Of a DNA stretch of 64,000 bases, positions 8,438 to 17,892 are shown in pieces; within the stretch, counting starts at the first letter, position 1, and every line of letters begins with the position of its first letter. The notes beneath the pieces are model-generated. The model was not told the DNA's origin, did no database searches, and saw only the letters and a list, made by a program, of their open reading frames with translations. This DNA comes from UBA2287 sp964479665 (GTDB lineage Bacteria > Bacteroidota > Bacteroidia > Bacteroidales > Tenuifilaceae). The stretch lies in the NCBI GenBank assembly GCA_964479665.1, contig CAYZNN010000015.1:1-64000 (forward strand). Reading direction: 5' to 3'. The position numbers were made by a program, and so were the translations under genes.

Positions 8438-8534
8438 TTGTATTTTGTTTAATCTGATTTTTAGTGGATTGCCAACTACAAATCAACAATTTCAATTTAT
8501 AATTAAATTGAAGAATATCGATTCATATTGAAAG

Positions 8535-8542
8535 CAAAAATA
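8535..8542 (-). promoter_or_regulatory. -7 element of the iorA-iorB promoter
   Basis: The minus strand reads TATTTTTG, an exact TAnnTTTG match about 98 nt upstream of the iorA ATG. It implies a leader of roughly 90 nt. Confidence 0.45.
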
Positions 8543-8597
8543 TCAAAAAAATTAAAAGAAATAGTTGAAATGCTGTAAAGCAACTTCATTTTGAAAC

Positions 8598-9008
8598 TTA
8601 CCCAATAATGGTTGCAGTAAACTGTCGGCTGCCACCGTGCTTTCGGAATTCGCATAAATATATTCCCTGCCAGGTTCCGAGTAGCAGTTTGCCTTTCGAA
8701 ATGGGAATTGAAACCGAGAAACCCACAAGCGAAGCTTTTAGGTGCGCTGGCATATCGTCGGCACCTTCGTCAGTATGGGTAAAGCAGGGTTGATTTTCGG
8801 GTACAAGCCTATTGAAAAACTGTTCAAAATCGTTGCGTACCGAGGGGTCGGCATTCTCGTTAATGGTAATACCTGCCGAAGTATGCATTATGAATAGGTT
8901 TAAAAGGCCGCTTTGCGGAAGCAGTGGAAGTTTTTCAACAATTTGTTTGGTAACCAAATGAATCCCATATGGGAATGGTGACAGGGAGAATTCTACTTGG
9001 GAAACCAT
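8598..9008 (-). CDS. YjbQ/UPF0047 family protein
   Basis: This is a member of the YjbQ (UPF0047) family, small trimeric proteins whose relatives show weak thiamine-phosphate synthase activity; the physiological role is uncertain. The 136-aa protein has all the family blocks. These are HTSAGITINENADPSVRNDF near 42-61, HTDEGADDMPAHLKASLVG near 78-96 with the conserved acidic and His residues, IPISKGKLLLGTWQGIYL near 101-118, and a final FRKHGGSRQF. The stop of the upstream phosphatase-like gene is 2 nt before its ATG, so the two are translated from one message. Confidence 0.9.
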   Translation of the reverse strand: MVSQVEFSLSPFPYGIHLVTKQIVEKLPLLPQSGLLNLFIMHTSAGITINENADPSVRNDFEQFFNRLVPENQPCFTHTDEGADDMPAHLKASLVGFSVSIPISKGKLLLGTWQGIYLCEFRKHGGSRQFTATIIG

Positions 9009-9010
9009 GC

Positions 9011-9439
9011 CTATATTAAAGGTTTAATTTTATGATGAATAAAGTCGAAGCAGAAATTTTCCATTTCATCGCGAAGGCGGGCGTATTCAATCTTTTTCTG
9101 TGCTTCATCGGAAATTTCGGTACCCGACACATCGGGGAATGGAAATTCGTAAACTTTTGGTTTTCCCTTAAAAACGGGAAGAACATGCTTTATCCCTTCG
9201 CTTAAAACCAGCACATAGTCGAACTCCCTTGAGTTAATGGTGGCAAGCCCTTTCGGCTTTTGCTTTGTTATATCAATTACGGCTTCCATCATGGCATTGG
9301 CAGCAAACATGTCGAGTTCCGATGGTACAACGCCGGCGCTTTGAACCTCTACCTCGCCCTTGCCGTAGTAACCTAACCATGCTTCGGCCATTTGCGAACG
9401 GCACGAGTTGCGCTCCGATACCACAAGAATTTTCTTCAT
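9011..9439 (-). CDS. Low-molecular-weight phosphatase / ArsC-like protein with Ser in place of the catalytic Cys
   Basis: The fold is that of low-molecular-weight protein tyrosine phosphatases and thioredoxin-type arsenate reductases. The N-terminal strand and P-loop are VVSERNSCRSQMAEAW (residues 6-21), the general acid Asp is in FPFPDVSG (Asp103), and the length of 142 aa is normal. The nucleophile of the C-x5-R loop is replaced: residue 8 is Ser (codon TCG) while Arg14 is kept. Cys13 is present, but the second cysteine pair that arsenate reductases use is absent. As read, the protein should lack classical phosphatase or arsenate reductase activity. It may bind a phosphorylated ligand or act as a regulator. 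It is coupled to the YjbQ gene downstream. Confidence 0.85.
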   Translation of the reverse strand: MKKILVVSERNSCRSQMAEAWLGYYGKGEVEVQSAGVVPSELDMFAANAMMEAVIDITKQKPKGLATINSREFDYVLVLSEGIKHVLPVFKGKPKVYEFPFPDVSGTEISDEAQKKIEYARLRDEMENFCFDFIHHKIKPLI

Positions 9440-9576
9440 AAAACAACGATTTGGTTCGATAACTAAATATAAGTCATTTTTAAATTAATGCGAAGTAAAA
9501 AAGAAACATTTATTCAACTAATATAAAAACGTTCTCTGCTGGGAGCTCAATATTTTCTGCCTTGATTCAATTTCAA

Positions 9577-9584
9577 TATCTTTG
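9577..9584 (+). promoter_or_regulatory. -7 element of the trmD promoter
   Basis: TATCTTTG matches TAnnTTTG 18 nt upstream of the ATG at 9603. It covers the in-frame TTG at 9582, which argues against that upstream start. Confidence 0.55.
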
Positions 9585-9602
9585 CAGAATTTAATACCTT
9601 TT

Positions 9603-10289
9603 ATGCGAATAGACATTATTAGCGTGCTTCCCGAACTGCTTCAAAGTCCCATGGGGCATTCAATTATTAAACGAGCGCAAACCAAAGGTTTGGTTGAAAT
9701 TCATCTGCACGGCCTACGCGATTTTACAAACGACAAGCACCGAACGGTTGACGATTACGCATTTGGCCCCGATGCCGGAATGGTGCTGAAAGTTGAACCA
9801 GTTTATAAAGCACTCAAAAAATTTAAAGGCGAGCGCCAGTACGACGAGATTATTTACACCTCGCCCGATGGCGAACCCCTTACCCAAAAATTGGCCAACG
9901 AGCTGAGCACTAAAACGAATTTACTAATACTTTGCGGTCACTATAAAGGAATTGACCATAGAGTGCGCGAGCACCTGATAACCCGCGAAATTTCCATTGG
10001 CGATTACGTGCTAACCGGAGGCGAACTTGCGGCAGCGGTAATTACCGATAGCGTTGTTAGGCTCATTCCGGGAGTTCTGTCGGACGAAACCTCGGCGCTT
10101 ACCGATTCTTTTCAGGACAATCTGCTGGCTCCGCCGGTTTACACAAGGCCTGCCGAGTTTAACGGTTGGAAAGTGCCCGAAATACTACTGTCGGGAAATT
10201 TTAAGGAAATAGAAAAATGGCAGCTGCAGCAATCGGTGGAGCGAACCAAAAAGTTGCGCCCCCACCTGCTCGATGAAGAGGAAAAATAA
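9603..10289 (+). CDS. trmD: TrmD, tRNA (guanine-N1-)-methyltransferase
   Basis: TrmD methylates G37 next to the anticodon using S-adenosylmethionine, which prevents frameshifting. The start is taken at ATG 9603 because the protein then begins MRIDIISVLPELL like its homologues; a TTG at 9582 lies inside the promoter element. Features of the SPOUT trefoil knot are present: DDYAFGPDAGMVLKVEPV near 47-64, LCGHYKGIDHRVREHL near 108-123, and ISIGDYVLTGGELAAAVITD near 129-148. The C-terminal tRNA-binding domain ends at 228 aa, a normal length. Confidence 0.96.
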   Translation: MRIDIISVLPELLQSPMGHSIIKRAQTKGLVEIHLHGLRDFTNDKHRTVDDYAFGPDAGMVLKVEPVYKALKKFKGERQYDEIIYTSPDGEPLTQKLANELSTKTNLLILCGHYKGIDHRVREHLITREISIGDYVLTGGELAAAVITDSVVRLIPGVLSDETSALTDSFQDNLLAPPVYTRPAEFNGWKVPEILLSGNFKEIEKWQLQQSVERTKKLRPHLLDEEEK

Positions 10290-10394
10290 CTGTGTATTTC
10301 TAGAATGAATATAAATTGAACGAACGCAATCGTTTACTTTTCCATTTGCACGTATAAAGTGCTTAACAACATTTCCGAATTCACCTTTTTTATA

Positions 10395-10402
10395 TACCTT
10401 TG
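10395..10402 (+). promoter_or_regulatory. -7 element of the nifJ promoter
   Basis: TACCTTTG matches TAnnTTTG, 53 nt upstream of the nifJ ATG. The gene's many preferred codons suggest a strongly expressed transcript. Confidence 0.5.
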
Positions 10403-10455
10403 CTAAGTTGCAATGAAAACGTAAATAACTCAATATCAACAAAATCACTATTCAA

Positions 10456-13400
10456 ATGGCAAAGAACAAGAAGTTTATTACCTGCGACGGAAATTACGCT
10501 GCATCGCACATCGCCTACATGTTTAGCGAGGTTGCCGCAATTTACCCCATCACGCCATCATCAACAATGGCCGAGTACATTGACGAATGGACTGCATTTG
10601 GTCGTAAAAATATTTTTGGAGAAACTGTAAAAGTTACCGAAATGCAATCGGAAGCTGGCGCTGCAGGAGCAGTTCACGGTTCGCTTCAGGCAGGCGCTTT
10701 AACAACAACCTTTACCGCTTCGCAGGGTTTACTCCTTATGATTCCTAACATGTACAAAATTGCCGGCGAATTACTTCCAGGCGTATTCCATGTTTCGGCT
10801 CGTAGCTTGGCAGCCCAAGCCCTATCGATTTTTGGCGACCATAGCGACGTAATGAGCACTCGCCAAACTGGTTTTGCCATGCTGGCAACTGGTAGTGTGC
10901 AGGAGGTAATGGATTTGGCAGGTGTTGCTCACCTTACCGCCATTAAGTCGAGGGTTCCTTTCCTTCACTTCTTCGATGGTTTCCGTACATCGCACGAAAT
11001 TCAAAAAATTGAGGTTCTCGAAACCGAGCAGCTAGGTGCATTGGTCGATCAAAAAGCCCTTCAGGCTTTCCGCGACCGTGCCCTTAACCCCGAGCACCCT
11101 GTTACCCGTGGTACCGCACAAAACCCCGATATCTATTTCCAAGCTCGTGAGGCTGCCAATAAGTACTACGATGCAGTTCCCGATATGGTTGATGCCTACA
11201 TGCAGGAAATTACCAAACTAACGGGTCGTGAGTACCACCCATTTGCATACTACGGACACAAAGATGCCGAGAATGTAATTATTGCTATGGGGTCGATTAC
11301 CGACACCACTCGCGAAGTAGTTGATCACCTAATAGAAAAAGGCGAGAAAGTTGGCTTGCTTGCAGTTCACCTATACCGTCCTTTCTCTGCAAAATACTTC
11401 TTCAAGGCTATTCCTGCCAGCGTAAAACGCATTTGCGTTCTCGATCGTACCAAAGAGCCCGGTGCTAATGGCGATCCACTTTACCTCGATGTAAAAGACC
11501 TTTACTACGGAAAGGATAATGCCCCATTAATTATTGGCGGACGCTACGGTTTGAGTTCGAAGGATACCACTCCTGCTCAGATTATTGCAGTTTTCGACAA
11601 CCTAAAGATGAAGGAGCCTAAGAACCAATTCACCGTTGGTATTGTTGACGATGTAACCTTCAAGTCGCTTTCACTTCTACCCGAAATTAACTTGGCTCCT
11701 AAAGGAACATTCCAGGGTAAATTCTACGGAATTGGTGCCGACGGAACTGTTGGTGCAAACAAAAACTCAATTAAAATTATTGGCGACAATACCGATAAGT
11801 ACTGCCAGGCTTACTTTGCATACGACTCAAAAAAATCGGGTGGTGTAACTACATCGCACCTTCGTTTTGGCGACAAGCCCATTCGCTCGCCTTACCTAGT
11901 TACTACTCCCGACTTTGTGGCTTGCCACGTTCAGTCGTACCTAGGCAAGTACAACATGCTTAAAGGCTTGCGCAAAGGTGGTACTTTCCTTCTTAATACT
12001 ATTTGGGATGTTGAAGAAACTAAGGAAAAACTCCCCAATTCCATTAAAAAGTACCTAGCCGAAAACGAAATTAATTTCTACATTATTAACGCAACCAAAA
12101 TTGCCGACGAAATTGGTTTAGGCGGTCGTACTAACACTGTATTGCAAAGTGCATTCTTCAAAATTTCGGGAGTTATTCCTTTCGAGGTGGCTGTTAAAGA
12201 CATGAAAGAGGCTGTAGAAAAAACATACGGTCGAAAAGGGCAGGATATTATCGATATGAACAATGCTGCCATCGATCGTGGAGGTGAAGTAACAAAGGTT
12301 GATGTGCCAGCCGATTGGGCTAAACTTACCCCTGAAGAGCACCACAAAATAGATGGAGCCCCTGAATTTATTAATAAAGCCGTACTGCCAATTACTTTAA
12401 TGAGGGGCGACGATTTACCCGTTAGTACCTTTATCGATCGCGAAGATGGTACCTTCCCTGCTGGAACCACCGAGTACGAAAAACGCGGAATTGCAGTAAG
12501 CGTTCCCGAGTGGGTAACCGATAACTGTATTCAGTGTAATCAATGCGCTTACGTTTGTCCTCACGCTGCCATAAGGCCATACTTACTAACCGACGAGGAA
12601 CTTGCTAACGCACCTGCTGGAACTACTACCCAGAAGGGTCGAGGTGGTATTAAAGAGTACAATTTCCGCATTCAGGTTAGCGTACTCGACTGTACTGGTT
12701 GCGGTAACTGTATCGACGTTTGTCCTGCTCCTAAAAAGGCTCTCGAATTCCAACCTATCGAGTCGCAAATGGCCGAGCAAGACAGGTACCTATACATGCA
12801 CCACACTGTTGGCTACAAGGATACCGTTCTTGGAAAAGATAAGAGCGTGAAAAACAGCCAGTTTGCACAGCCTCTATTCGAGTTCAGCGGTGCTTGCGCA
12901 GGTTGCGGCGAAACACCTTACATTAAAGCTATTACTCAACTTTACGGCGATCGCATGATTGTTGCCAACGCAACCGGATGCTCGTCAATTTATGGTGGTT
13001 CGGCACCTTCGACCCCATACACCAAAAATAAAGATGGATTTGGGCCTGCCTGGGCAAATTCGCTTTTCGAAGATAACGCTGAGTTTGGTTTCGGAATTGC
13101 AACCGGAGTTGCAAAACTTCGCGACAGAATTGCCGACCGTTTAGGCAAAGCCCTAGAGGGTAATTACCCTGCCGAAGCCAATGAAACAATGAAAGCCTGG
13201 ATCGATGCTAAAGACAACGCTGAGGCTTCGAAGGTTGCATCGGAGAAGTTAATCGTAACCCTTGAGAAAATTAATGATAGCATGGCAAAAGAGCTGCTGG
13301 CTCTTAAGCAGTACTTCATTAAGAAGTCGGTATGGATTTTCGGTGGCGACGGTTGGGCATACGATATTGGTTACGGCGGACTAGACCATGTTATAGCTAG

Positions 13401-13986
13401 TGGCGAGGACGTAAACCTATTGGTAATGGATACCGAGGTTTACTCGAACACCGGAGGACAAGCTTCGAAATCGACTCCAATAGCATCTGTAGCTAAGTTT
13501 GCCGCTGCTGGTAAGCGCATCCGCAAAAAGGATTTAGGTATGATGGCTATGAGCTACGGCTACGTGTACGTTGCTCAAGTTGCAATGGGTGCCGACCAGA
13601 ACCAGTACTTTAAAGCTATTAAGGAGGCCGAAGCATTCCCTGGCCCGAGCGTAATAATTGCCTACTCGCCATGTATTAGCCACGGTTTGCGTAACGGTAT
13701 GGGAAAAACCCAGCACCAAGCAGAATTGGCAGTTGAAGCGGGTTACTGGCACAACTACCGCTATAATCCTTTACTCGAGCAGGAGGGTAAAAATCCTTTC
13801 CAACTCGATTCGAAGGAGCCTAACTGGGAGAAATTCCAGGATTTCCTTAAGAGCGAGGTACGCTACACATCGCTTCAGCTCTCGTTCCCCGATGATGCTG
13901 AGAAACTATTCGAAGCTGCCGAGGAGAATGCACGTTGGAGGTATAAATCCTATCAACGCATGGCTGCAATGTACTTTACAAAATAA
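10456..13986 (+). CDS. nifJ: Pyruvate:ferredoxin (flavodoxin) oxidoreductase, single-chain
   Basis: It oxidatively decarboxylates pyruvate to acetyl-CoA and CO2, reducing ferredoxin; it is the central enzyme of anaerobic pyruvate use. The 1176-aa chain has the full domain order. Domain I begins with CDGNYAASHIAYMFSE and YPITPSSTMAE. Then come the CoA-binding and gamma domains, a ferredoxin domain with CIQCNQCAYVCP (about 691-702) and CTGCGNCIDVCP (about 746-757), and a TPP domain with CAGCGETPY (about 814), GDGWAYDIGYGG (about 964) and DTEVYSNTGGQ. Three [4Fe-4S] clusters are expected. It stands alone between trmD and a strong terminator. Codon use is more biased than that of its neighbours, which fits high expression. 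Confidence 0.97.
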   Translation: MAKNKKFITCDGNYAASHIAYMFSEVAAIYPITPSSTMAEYIDEWTAFGRKNIFGETVKVTEMQSEAGAAGAVHGSLQAGALTTTFTASQGLLLMIPNMYKIAGELLPGVFHVSARSLAAQALSIFGDHSDVMSTRQTGFAMLATGSVQEVMDLAGVAHLTAIKSRVPFLHFFDGFRTSHEIQKIEVLETEQLGALVDQKALQAFRDRALNPEHPVTRGTAQNPDIYFQAREAANKYYDAVPDMVDAYMQEITKLTGREYHPFAYYGHKDAENVIIAMGSITDTTREVVDHLIEKGEKVGLLAVHLYRPFSAKYFFKAIPASVKRICVLDRTKEPGANGDPLYLDVKDLYYGKDNAPLIIGGRYGLSSKDTTPAQIIAVFDNLKMKEPKNQFTVGIVDDVTFKSLSLLPEINLAPKGTFQGKFYGIGADGTVGANKNSIKIIGDNTDKYCQAYFAYDSKKSGGVTTSHLRFGDKPIRSPYLVTTPDFVACHVQSYLGKYNMLKGLRKGGTFLLNTIWDVEETKEKLPNSIKKYLAENEINFYIINATKIADEIGLGGRTNTVLQSAFFKISGVIPFEVAVKDMKEAVEKTYGRKGQDIIDMNNAAIDRGGEVTKVDVPADWAKLTPEEHHKIDGAPEFINKAVLPITLMRGDDLPVSTFIDREDGTFPAGTTEYEKRGIAVSVPEWVTDNCIQCNQCAYVCPHAAIRPYLLTDEELANAPAGTTTQKGRGGIKEYNFRIQVSVLDCTGCGNCIDVCPAPKKALEFQPIESQMAEQDRYLYMHHTVGYKDTVLGKDKSVKNSQFAQPLFEFSGACAGCGETPYIKAITQLYGDRMIVANATGCSSIYGGSAPSTPYTKNKDGFGPAWANSLFEDNAEFGFGIATGVAKLRDRIADRLGKALEGNYPAEANETMKAWIDAKDNAEASKVASEKLIVTLEKINDSMAKELLALKQYFIKKSVWIFGGDGWAYDIGYGGLDHVIASGEDVNLLVMDTEVYSNTGGQASKSTPIASVAKFAAAGKRIRKKDLGMMAMSYGYVYVAQVAMGADQNQYFKAIKEAEAFPGPSVIIAYSPCISHGLRNGMGKTQHQAELAVEAGYWHNYRYNPLLEQEGKNPFQLDSKEPNWEKFQDFLKSEVRYTSLQLSFPDDAEKLFEAAEENARWRYKSYQRMAAMYFTK

Positions 13987-14001
13987 ATAGTTTGTAATTA
14001 T

Positions 14002-14036
14002 AAAAAAGGGGTGCTTCATTAAGCATCCCTTTTTTT
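14002..14036 (+). terminator. Rho-independent terminator of nifJ
   Basis: A G/C-rich stem (aggggtgctt / aagcatccct, with one G:T-type mismatch) and a 4-nt loop lie between an A run and a T7 run, 15 nt after the nifJ stop. Confidence 0.85.
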
Positions 14037-14052
14037 GTTATATTAGCCTTCT

Positions 14053-17046
14053 ATGAACTTACTAAAGATGCTAATAATCTTTTTAAAAAGAAATGCTTTC
14101 TTGGTTGCAAGCATTGTCATTCTTTCTTTTTGCCCCAATGAATTATATTGCCAACATAAAGAAATTAAACCACAACCCGTTTTCAACAATTTCACTACTG
14201 ACGATGGACTACCCTCCAACGAAATATATCACGCCATTCAGGATTCGCTGGGGTATATTTGGTTTGCCACAAACAATGGAGTAAGCCGTTTCAATGGTTA
14301 TAATTTCGAAAGCTTTGGTTTGGAAGATGGGTTAGTTGATAATACCATTCATGAAATTTACACCGATTACCGTGGCCGCATATGGTTTGTTTCCCACCTA
14401 GGAAACTTGGCTTACTATGAAAACGGGACCATTACGGCTTATCCATATAACGAAAAAATTCAGAAGCAACTTCCAGCGTCCAGAGGACCAATAAAAAAAT
14501 CTTTCTACGTTGATAGAAGTGATAATGTTCATATCTCGTTTAAAAAATTTGGTAGGTTTAAAATTACGCCCGAAGGATTAATAATTAACAATACAAATCC
14601 GGTTCACAATACCGAATTAATTATTGAAAAACTTAATAATGGCAAAGTAATACTTACTAACCCGCTAAAATCGAAAGACTTATCTATTACTTATATTGAC
14701 TACAATAATATATCGAACTGGAACAACAGCGATCTATTTGAACATGATTTCTTAGGTCTGCATTTTTGGGGAGAATGCTATAATGATGTTTTATACCTTG
14801 GACTAAAAGGGTATTTAATTCAGATTAAAAACAATATAATAAAGAAAAAGAAAATTGGCCCCGAAATAATTTGGTTATCAATAGATAACTCTGGCAGATT
14901 GTGGGCAAGCCCCTTAGAGGGAGGGGTTAATTGTTATAATAATGCCGACATTTCTCAACATGCAAATTTGCATATATTAGAAAACAAAATAATTACATCG
15001 GTTTTAAAAGATAACGAAAACGGCTACTGGTTCACTTCTTTAAACGATGGAATTTTTTATTGTTCAAATATTAATGCAAAGACATATTTGAAGGAGAGTG
15101 CGTTCGAAGGATATAATTTAAACAATGTATTTATAAATTCCGAAAAAATATTTTTAGGCTTCGATAATGGAAAAATTGGGATTGTTTCTAACAGTAAAAT
15201 TTTTTTTGATGAACCAGCAAGAAATTACTCATCCTTTTCTACAATTAGAGATTTTGTAGAAACTCACGATAGTAAAGGGCTCCTGATTTCCACAACTACA
15301 ATGATACATCGTTTATTTAATGGGAATTATACTCATTACTACTATTCTTTAAATAACTTCAGAGGCATCATGCCTAGGCAGATAATTAAATCAATTAAAG
15401 GTGATTATATAATTGCAAGCACAATTGGCCTTAAACGTTTCGATGGAAATAAAGTAACATATGATTCATATATAAATAAAGAATTTATGGCTGCTGTGTA
15501 TGCAGTTTATGAAAAACCAAATGGAAATATTTTAATGGGCTGTGCAAACGGATTATGGGAATACAACGGTACTGATTTTACATATTTAGGCGAAAGAAAC
15601 CATTTGCTCTCAAAACATATTGTATCCATAAACTCAAATTCAAATGGTTCAATATTCATAGGAACTAAAGGTCTTGGTCTGGTTATTATGGCTACCGATG
15701 GTCAGATTTTTAATTTAACAAAAAAGGACGGGTTAAAAAGCAACACAATCAACCAAGTACAAGTAGAAGAAAATTCTATTTGGTTAGCAAGTAATGAAGG
15801 TGCGCATAGGATAGAATTTTCAGATAACTTTAAAATAAAATCAATTATTTCTCTCAATAAATCAAATGGCCTACCCATAAATGAAGTAAAGAAAATATTT
15901 AAAGACAACAAGGATATATACATTGCAACTAAGAACGGTTTAACCATAATTAATGAAGAACACATACAAGCTAATAATACCTTTGCATTTTGTCATATTA
16001 CTAAAGTTAGGGCCAATAATATTGAAAAATTATTTCGAAATGGGTTAATACAGTTGAATTACAACGAGAACCTCCTAAATATCGATTTTATTGGGCTATC
16101 ATACCTTGCAAGGGGGAAAGTAAACTATAGGTATAGATTGATTGGCGCTGACTCTAGTTGGCATTATACCCTCAACAATACAGCATTGTTTTCAAACTTA
16201 AAAAGCCGAAACTATACATTCGAGGTTCAAGCTCAAAATAACGATGGCATTTGGAGCCCAAGCCAGAAACTTGAAATTTACATAAGAAAACCCTATTGGC
16301 AAACTACTCTCTTTATAATGTTTGTTACCATAGCCTTCTCGGCTCTATTATTTACTATATACCGCATTCGTATCCAGTCTATTCGAAAGCGAAATGAATT
16401 GCTTCATTCAACCAATCTATACAAGCAACAAGTTCTGAGGCAACAAATGAATCCGCATTTTATATTCAATACTCTCAACTCCATACAACTTTTCATTCTC
16501 GAAAACGACCCTTTAAATTCACATAAGTACTTAACTAAGTTTGCCCGATTGATACGAATGACCCTCGACAATTCCCAAGAAACAAAGGTTTCTGTTAAAG
16601 ATGAGATTGAAGCCCTTAAGCTTTATCTCGAACTCGAGTCGCTCCGCTTAGAGGAAAAATTCACTTTCAACATTAATATTGCTCAACCAGATCTATTGGG
16701 CTACAAAATACCAACCCTCCTAATTCAACCCTTTGTTGAAAATGCAATTTGGCATGGAATTATGTTGAAAGAAACCAAATCGGGGCATGTAGATGTATCT
16801 GTTGAAAAACATAATGGATACCTGATTTGCCAAATTGAAGATGATGGTATTGGGCGTAAAGCGGCCAATGCACTCAATAAAAAAGCCGATAAACAGCATA
16901 AATCGCTCGGCAACAAAATTATAGCACAACGCATTGAACTTCTAAATACAATTTACAGAGATTCGTTCAGTATTGAATACGACGATCTTATAAACACCAA
17001 TGGGGAACCAACAGGGACCAAAGTTACCATTCGAATTCCAATATAG
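14053..17046 (+). CDS. Propeller-type sensor histidine kinase of the LytS/YehU family
   Basis: This is a membrane sensor kinase. Residues 10-30 are a signal or anchor helix. Residues 45-640 hold many two-component-propeller repeats of the form GYIWFATNNGVSRFNG, which make periplasmic beta-propellers. A Y_Y_Y domain (about 680-745) and one membrane helix near 755-777 follow. The cytoplasmic His_kinase block has QQMNPHFIFNTLNSIQLFI with the phospho-acceptor His near 802, and the ATPase part has QPFVENAIWHGI near 892. There is no receiver or AraC output, unlike the hybrid sensors of Bacteroides. A LytTR regulator starts 81 bp downstream, so the two form a classical pair. The signal sensed is unknown. 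Confidence 0.92.
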   Translation: MNLLKMLIIFLKRNAFLVASIVILSFCPNELYCQHKEIKPQPVFNNFTTDDGLPSNEIYHAIQDSLGYIWFATNNGVSRFNGYNFESFGLEDGLVDNTIHEIYTDYRGRIWFVSHLGNLAYYENGTITAYPYNEKIQKQLPASRGPIKKSFYVDRSDNVHISFKKFGRFKITPEGLIINNTNPVHNTELIIEKLNNGKVILTNPLKSKDLSITYIDYNNISNWNNSDLFEHDFLGLHFWGECYNDVLYLGLKGYLIQIKNNIIKKKKIGPEIIWLSIDNSGRLWASPLEGGVNCYNNADISQHANLHILENKIITSVLKDNENGYWFTSLNDGIFYCSNINAKTYLKESAFEGYNLNNVFINSEKIFLGFDNGKIGIVSNSKIFFDEPARNYSSFSTIRDFVETHDSKGLLISTTTMIHRLFNGNYTHYYYSLNNFRGIMPRQIIKSIKGDYIIASTIGLKRFDGNKVTYDSYINKEFMAAVYAVYEKPNGNILMGCANGLWEYNGTDFTYLGERNHLLSKHIVSINSNSNGSIFIGTKGLGLVIMATDGQIFNLTKKDGLKSNTINQVQVEENSIWLASNEGAHRIEFSDNFKIKSIISLNKSNGLPINEVKKIFKDNKDIYIATKNGLTIINEEHIQANNTFAFCHITKVRANNIEKLFRNGLIQLNYNENLLNIDFIGLSYLARGKVNYRYRLIGADSSWHYTLNNTALFSNLKSRNYTFEVQAQNNDGIWSPSQKLEIYIRKPYWQTTLFIMFVTIAFSALLFTIYRIRIQSIRKRNELLHSTNLYKQQVLRQQMNPHFIFNTLNSIQLFILENDPLNSHKYLTKFARLIRMTLDNSQETKVSVKDEIEALKLYLELESLRLEEKFTFNINIAQPDLLGYKIPTLLIQPFVENAIWHGIMLKETKSGHVDVSVEKHNGYLICQIEDDGIGRKAANALNKKADKQHKSLGNKIIAQRIELLNTIYRDSFSIEYDDLINTNGEPTGTKVTIRIPI

Positions 17047-17097
17047 CTATTCATATTACGTTGCAAATAATTTAAAGCCAATACCGCAGGTTTTTAC

Positions 17098-17105
17098 TAT
17101 TTTTG
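17098..17105 (+). promoter_or_regulatory. -7 element ahead of the LytTR regulator
   Basis: TATTTTTG matches TAnnTTTG, 22 nt upstream of the regulator ATG. The regulator, and possibly ruvX-def, could be transcribed without the kinase gene. Confidence 0.45.
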
Positions 17106-17127
17106 TAACTTCTTAAATTCACAATTT

Positions 17128-17877
17128 ATGATTCGGGCAATTCTGGTAGATGATGAACTGGCTGCAATAAAATCTCTTGAGGTTTTAATCAGAGAGTATT
17201 GCCCCGAAATAAGCGTAGTTGGCACTGCTCGCTCTGCCGACGAAGCTCTTTCGCTCGTAAGTAAGGTTGGCCCCGACCTTGTATTTCTCGATGTTGAAAT
17301 GCCCCCAAAAACGGGTTTCGATTTCTTGAGCCAATGCCAAAACATCGATTTAGAGGTCATTTTCGTTACTGCATACAACCACTATGCAGTGAAAGCCTTC
17401 AAGCATAGCGCAGTCGATTACATACTAAAACCAATCGATATTGATGAACTAAAAGAATCGATTAAAAAGTTGAAAGGAATCCTAAACTCCAAAACCTCAT
17501 CGCAAAAACGGTATAGCATTCTTTTCGATAATTTTAAAGAAATAATACCTCGAAAACTAGTTCTATTAACAACCGAAGGATTTAAATATTTCGATACCCA
17601 AACCATTGCAGCCATTGTTATTCACGACAACCAAATTACATTCAATTTGAATGATAAATCGACCCTTCAGTACCAATTGGCCAATTTCGATATTCTCTCG
17701 GTTCTAGATGAAAAAGGGTTCCTGTACATTCATGAAAACACCTACATTAATATTTCACTAGTTTCTAGGATTGACAGGGTTGCTAGTGGCAAAGTTGTAT
17801 TAACTAATGGGCAATCTTATCCTTTAACCGAAATGAGCAAGGATGAGATTCTGGATAGAATTCAACATTTCAAATAA
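17128..17877 (+). CDS. LytTR-type response regulator
   Basis: Residues 2-120 are a receiver domain with the acidic pair in LVDDE, the phospho-acceptor Asp in VFLDVEMP (about residue 54), the conserved Thr in FVTAYN and Lys in YILKPID. Residues 145-249 are a LytTR DNA-binding domain, with GFLYIHENTYINISLVSRID near 195-214. At 249 aa it is normal. It pairs with the propeller kinase just upstream. ruvX follows after 15 nt, so the regulator may share a message with housekeeping genes. Confidence 0.93.
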   Translation: MIRAILVDDELAAIKSLEVLIREYCPEISVVGTARSADEALSLVSKVGPDLVFLDVEMPPKTGFDFLSQCQNIDLEVIFVTAYNHYAVKAFKHSAVDYILKPIDIDELKESIKKLKGILNSKTSSQKRYSILFDNFKEIIPRKLVLLTTEGFKYFDTQTIAAIVIHDNQITFNLNDKSTLQYQLANFDILSVLDEKGFLYIHENTYINISLVSRIDRVASGKVVLTNGQSYPLTEMSKDEILDRIQHFK

Positions 17878-17892
17878 AAATCCTTTTTGGGA

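Noticed and set aside
9582..9602. TTG start of trmD at 9582
   Set aside because: The codon lies inside the TATCTTTG promoter element, and the family N-terminus begins at ATG 9603.
10585..13990. Several long reading frames on either strand within nifJ
   Set aside because: They are shadows of a certain 1176-aa coding region with biased codons.
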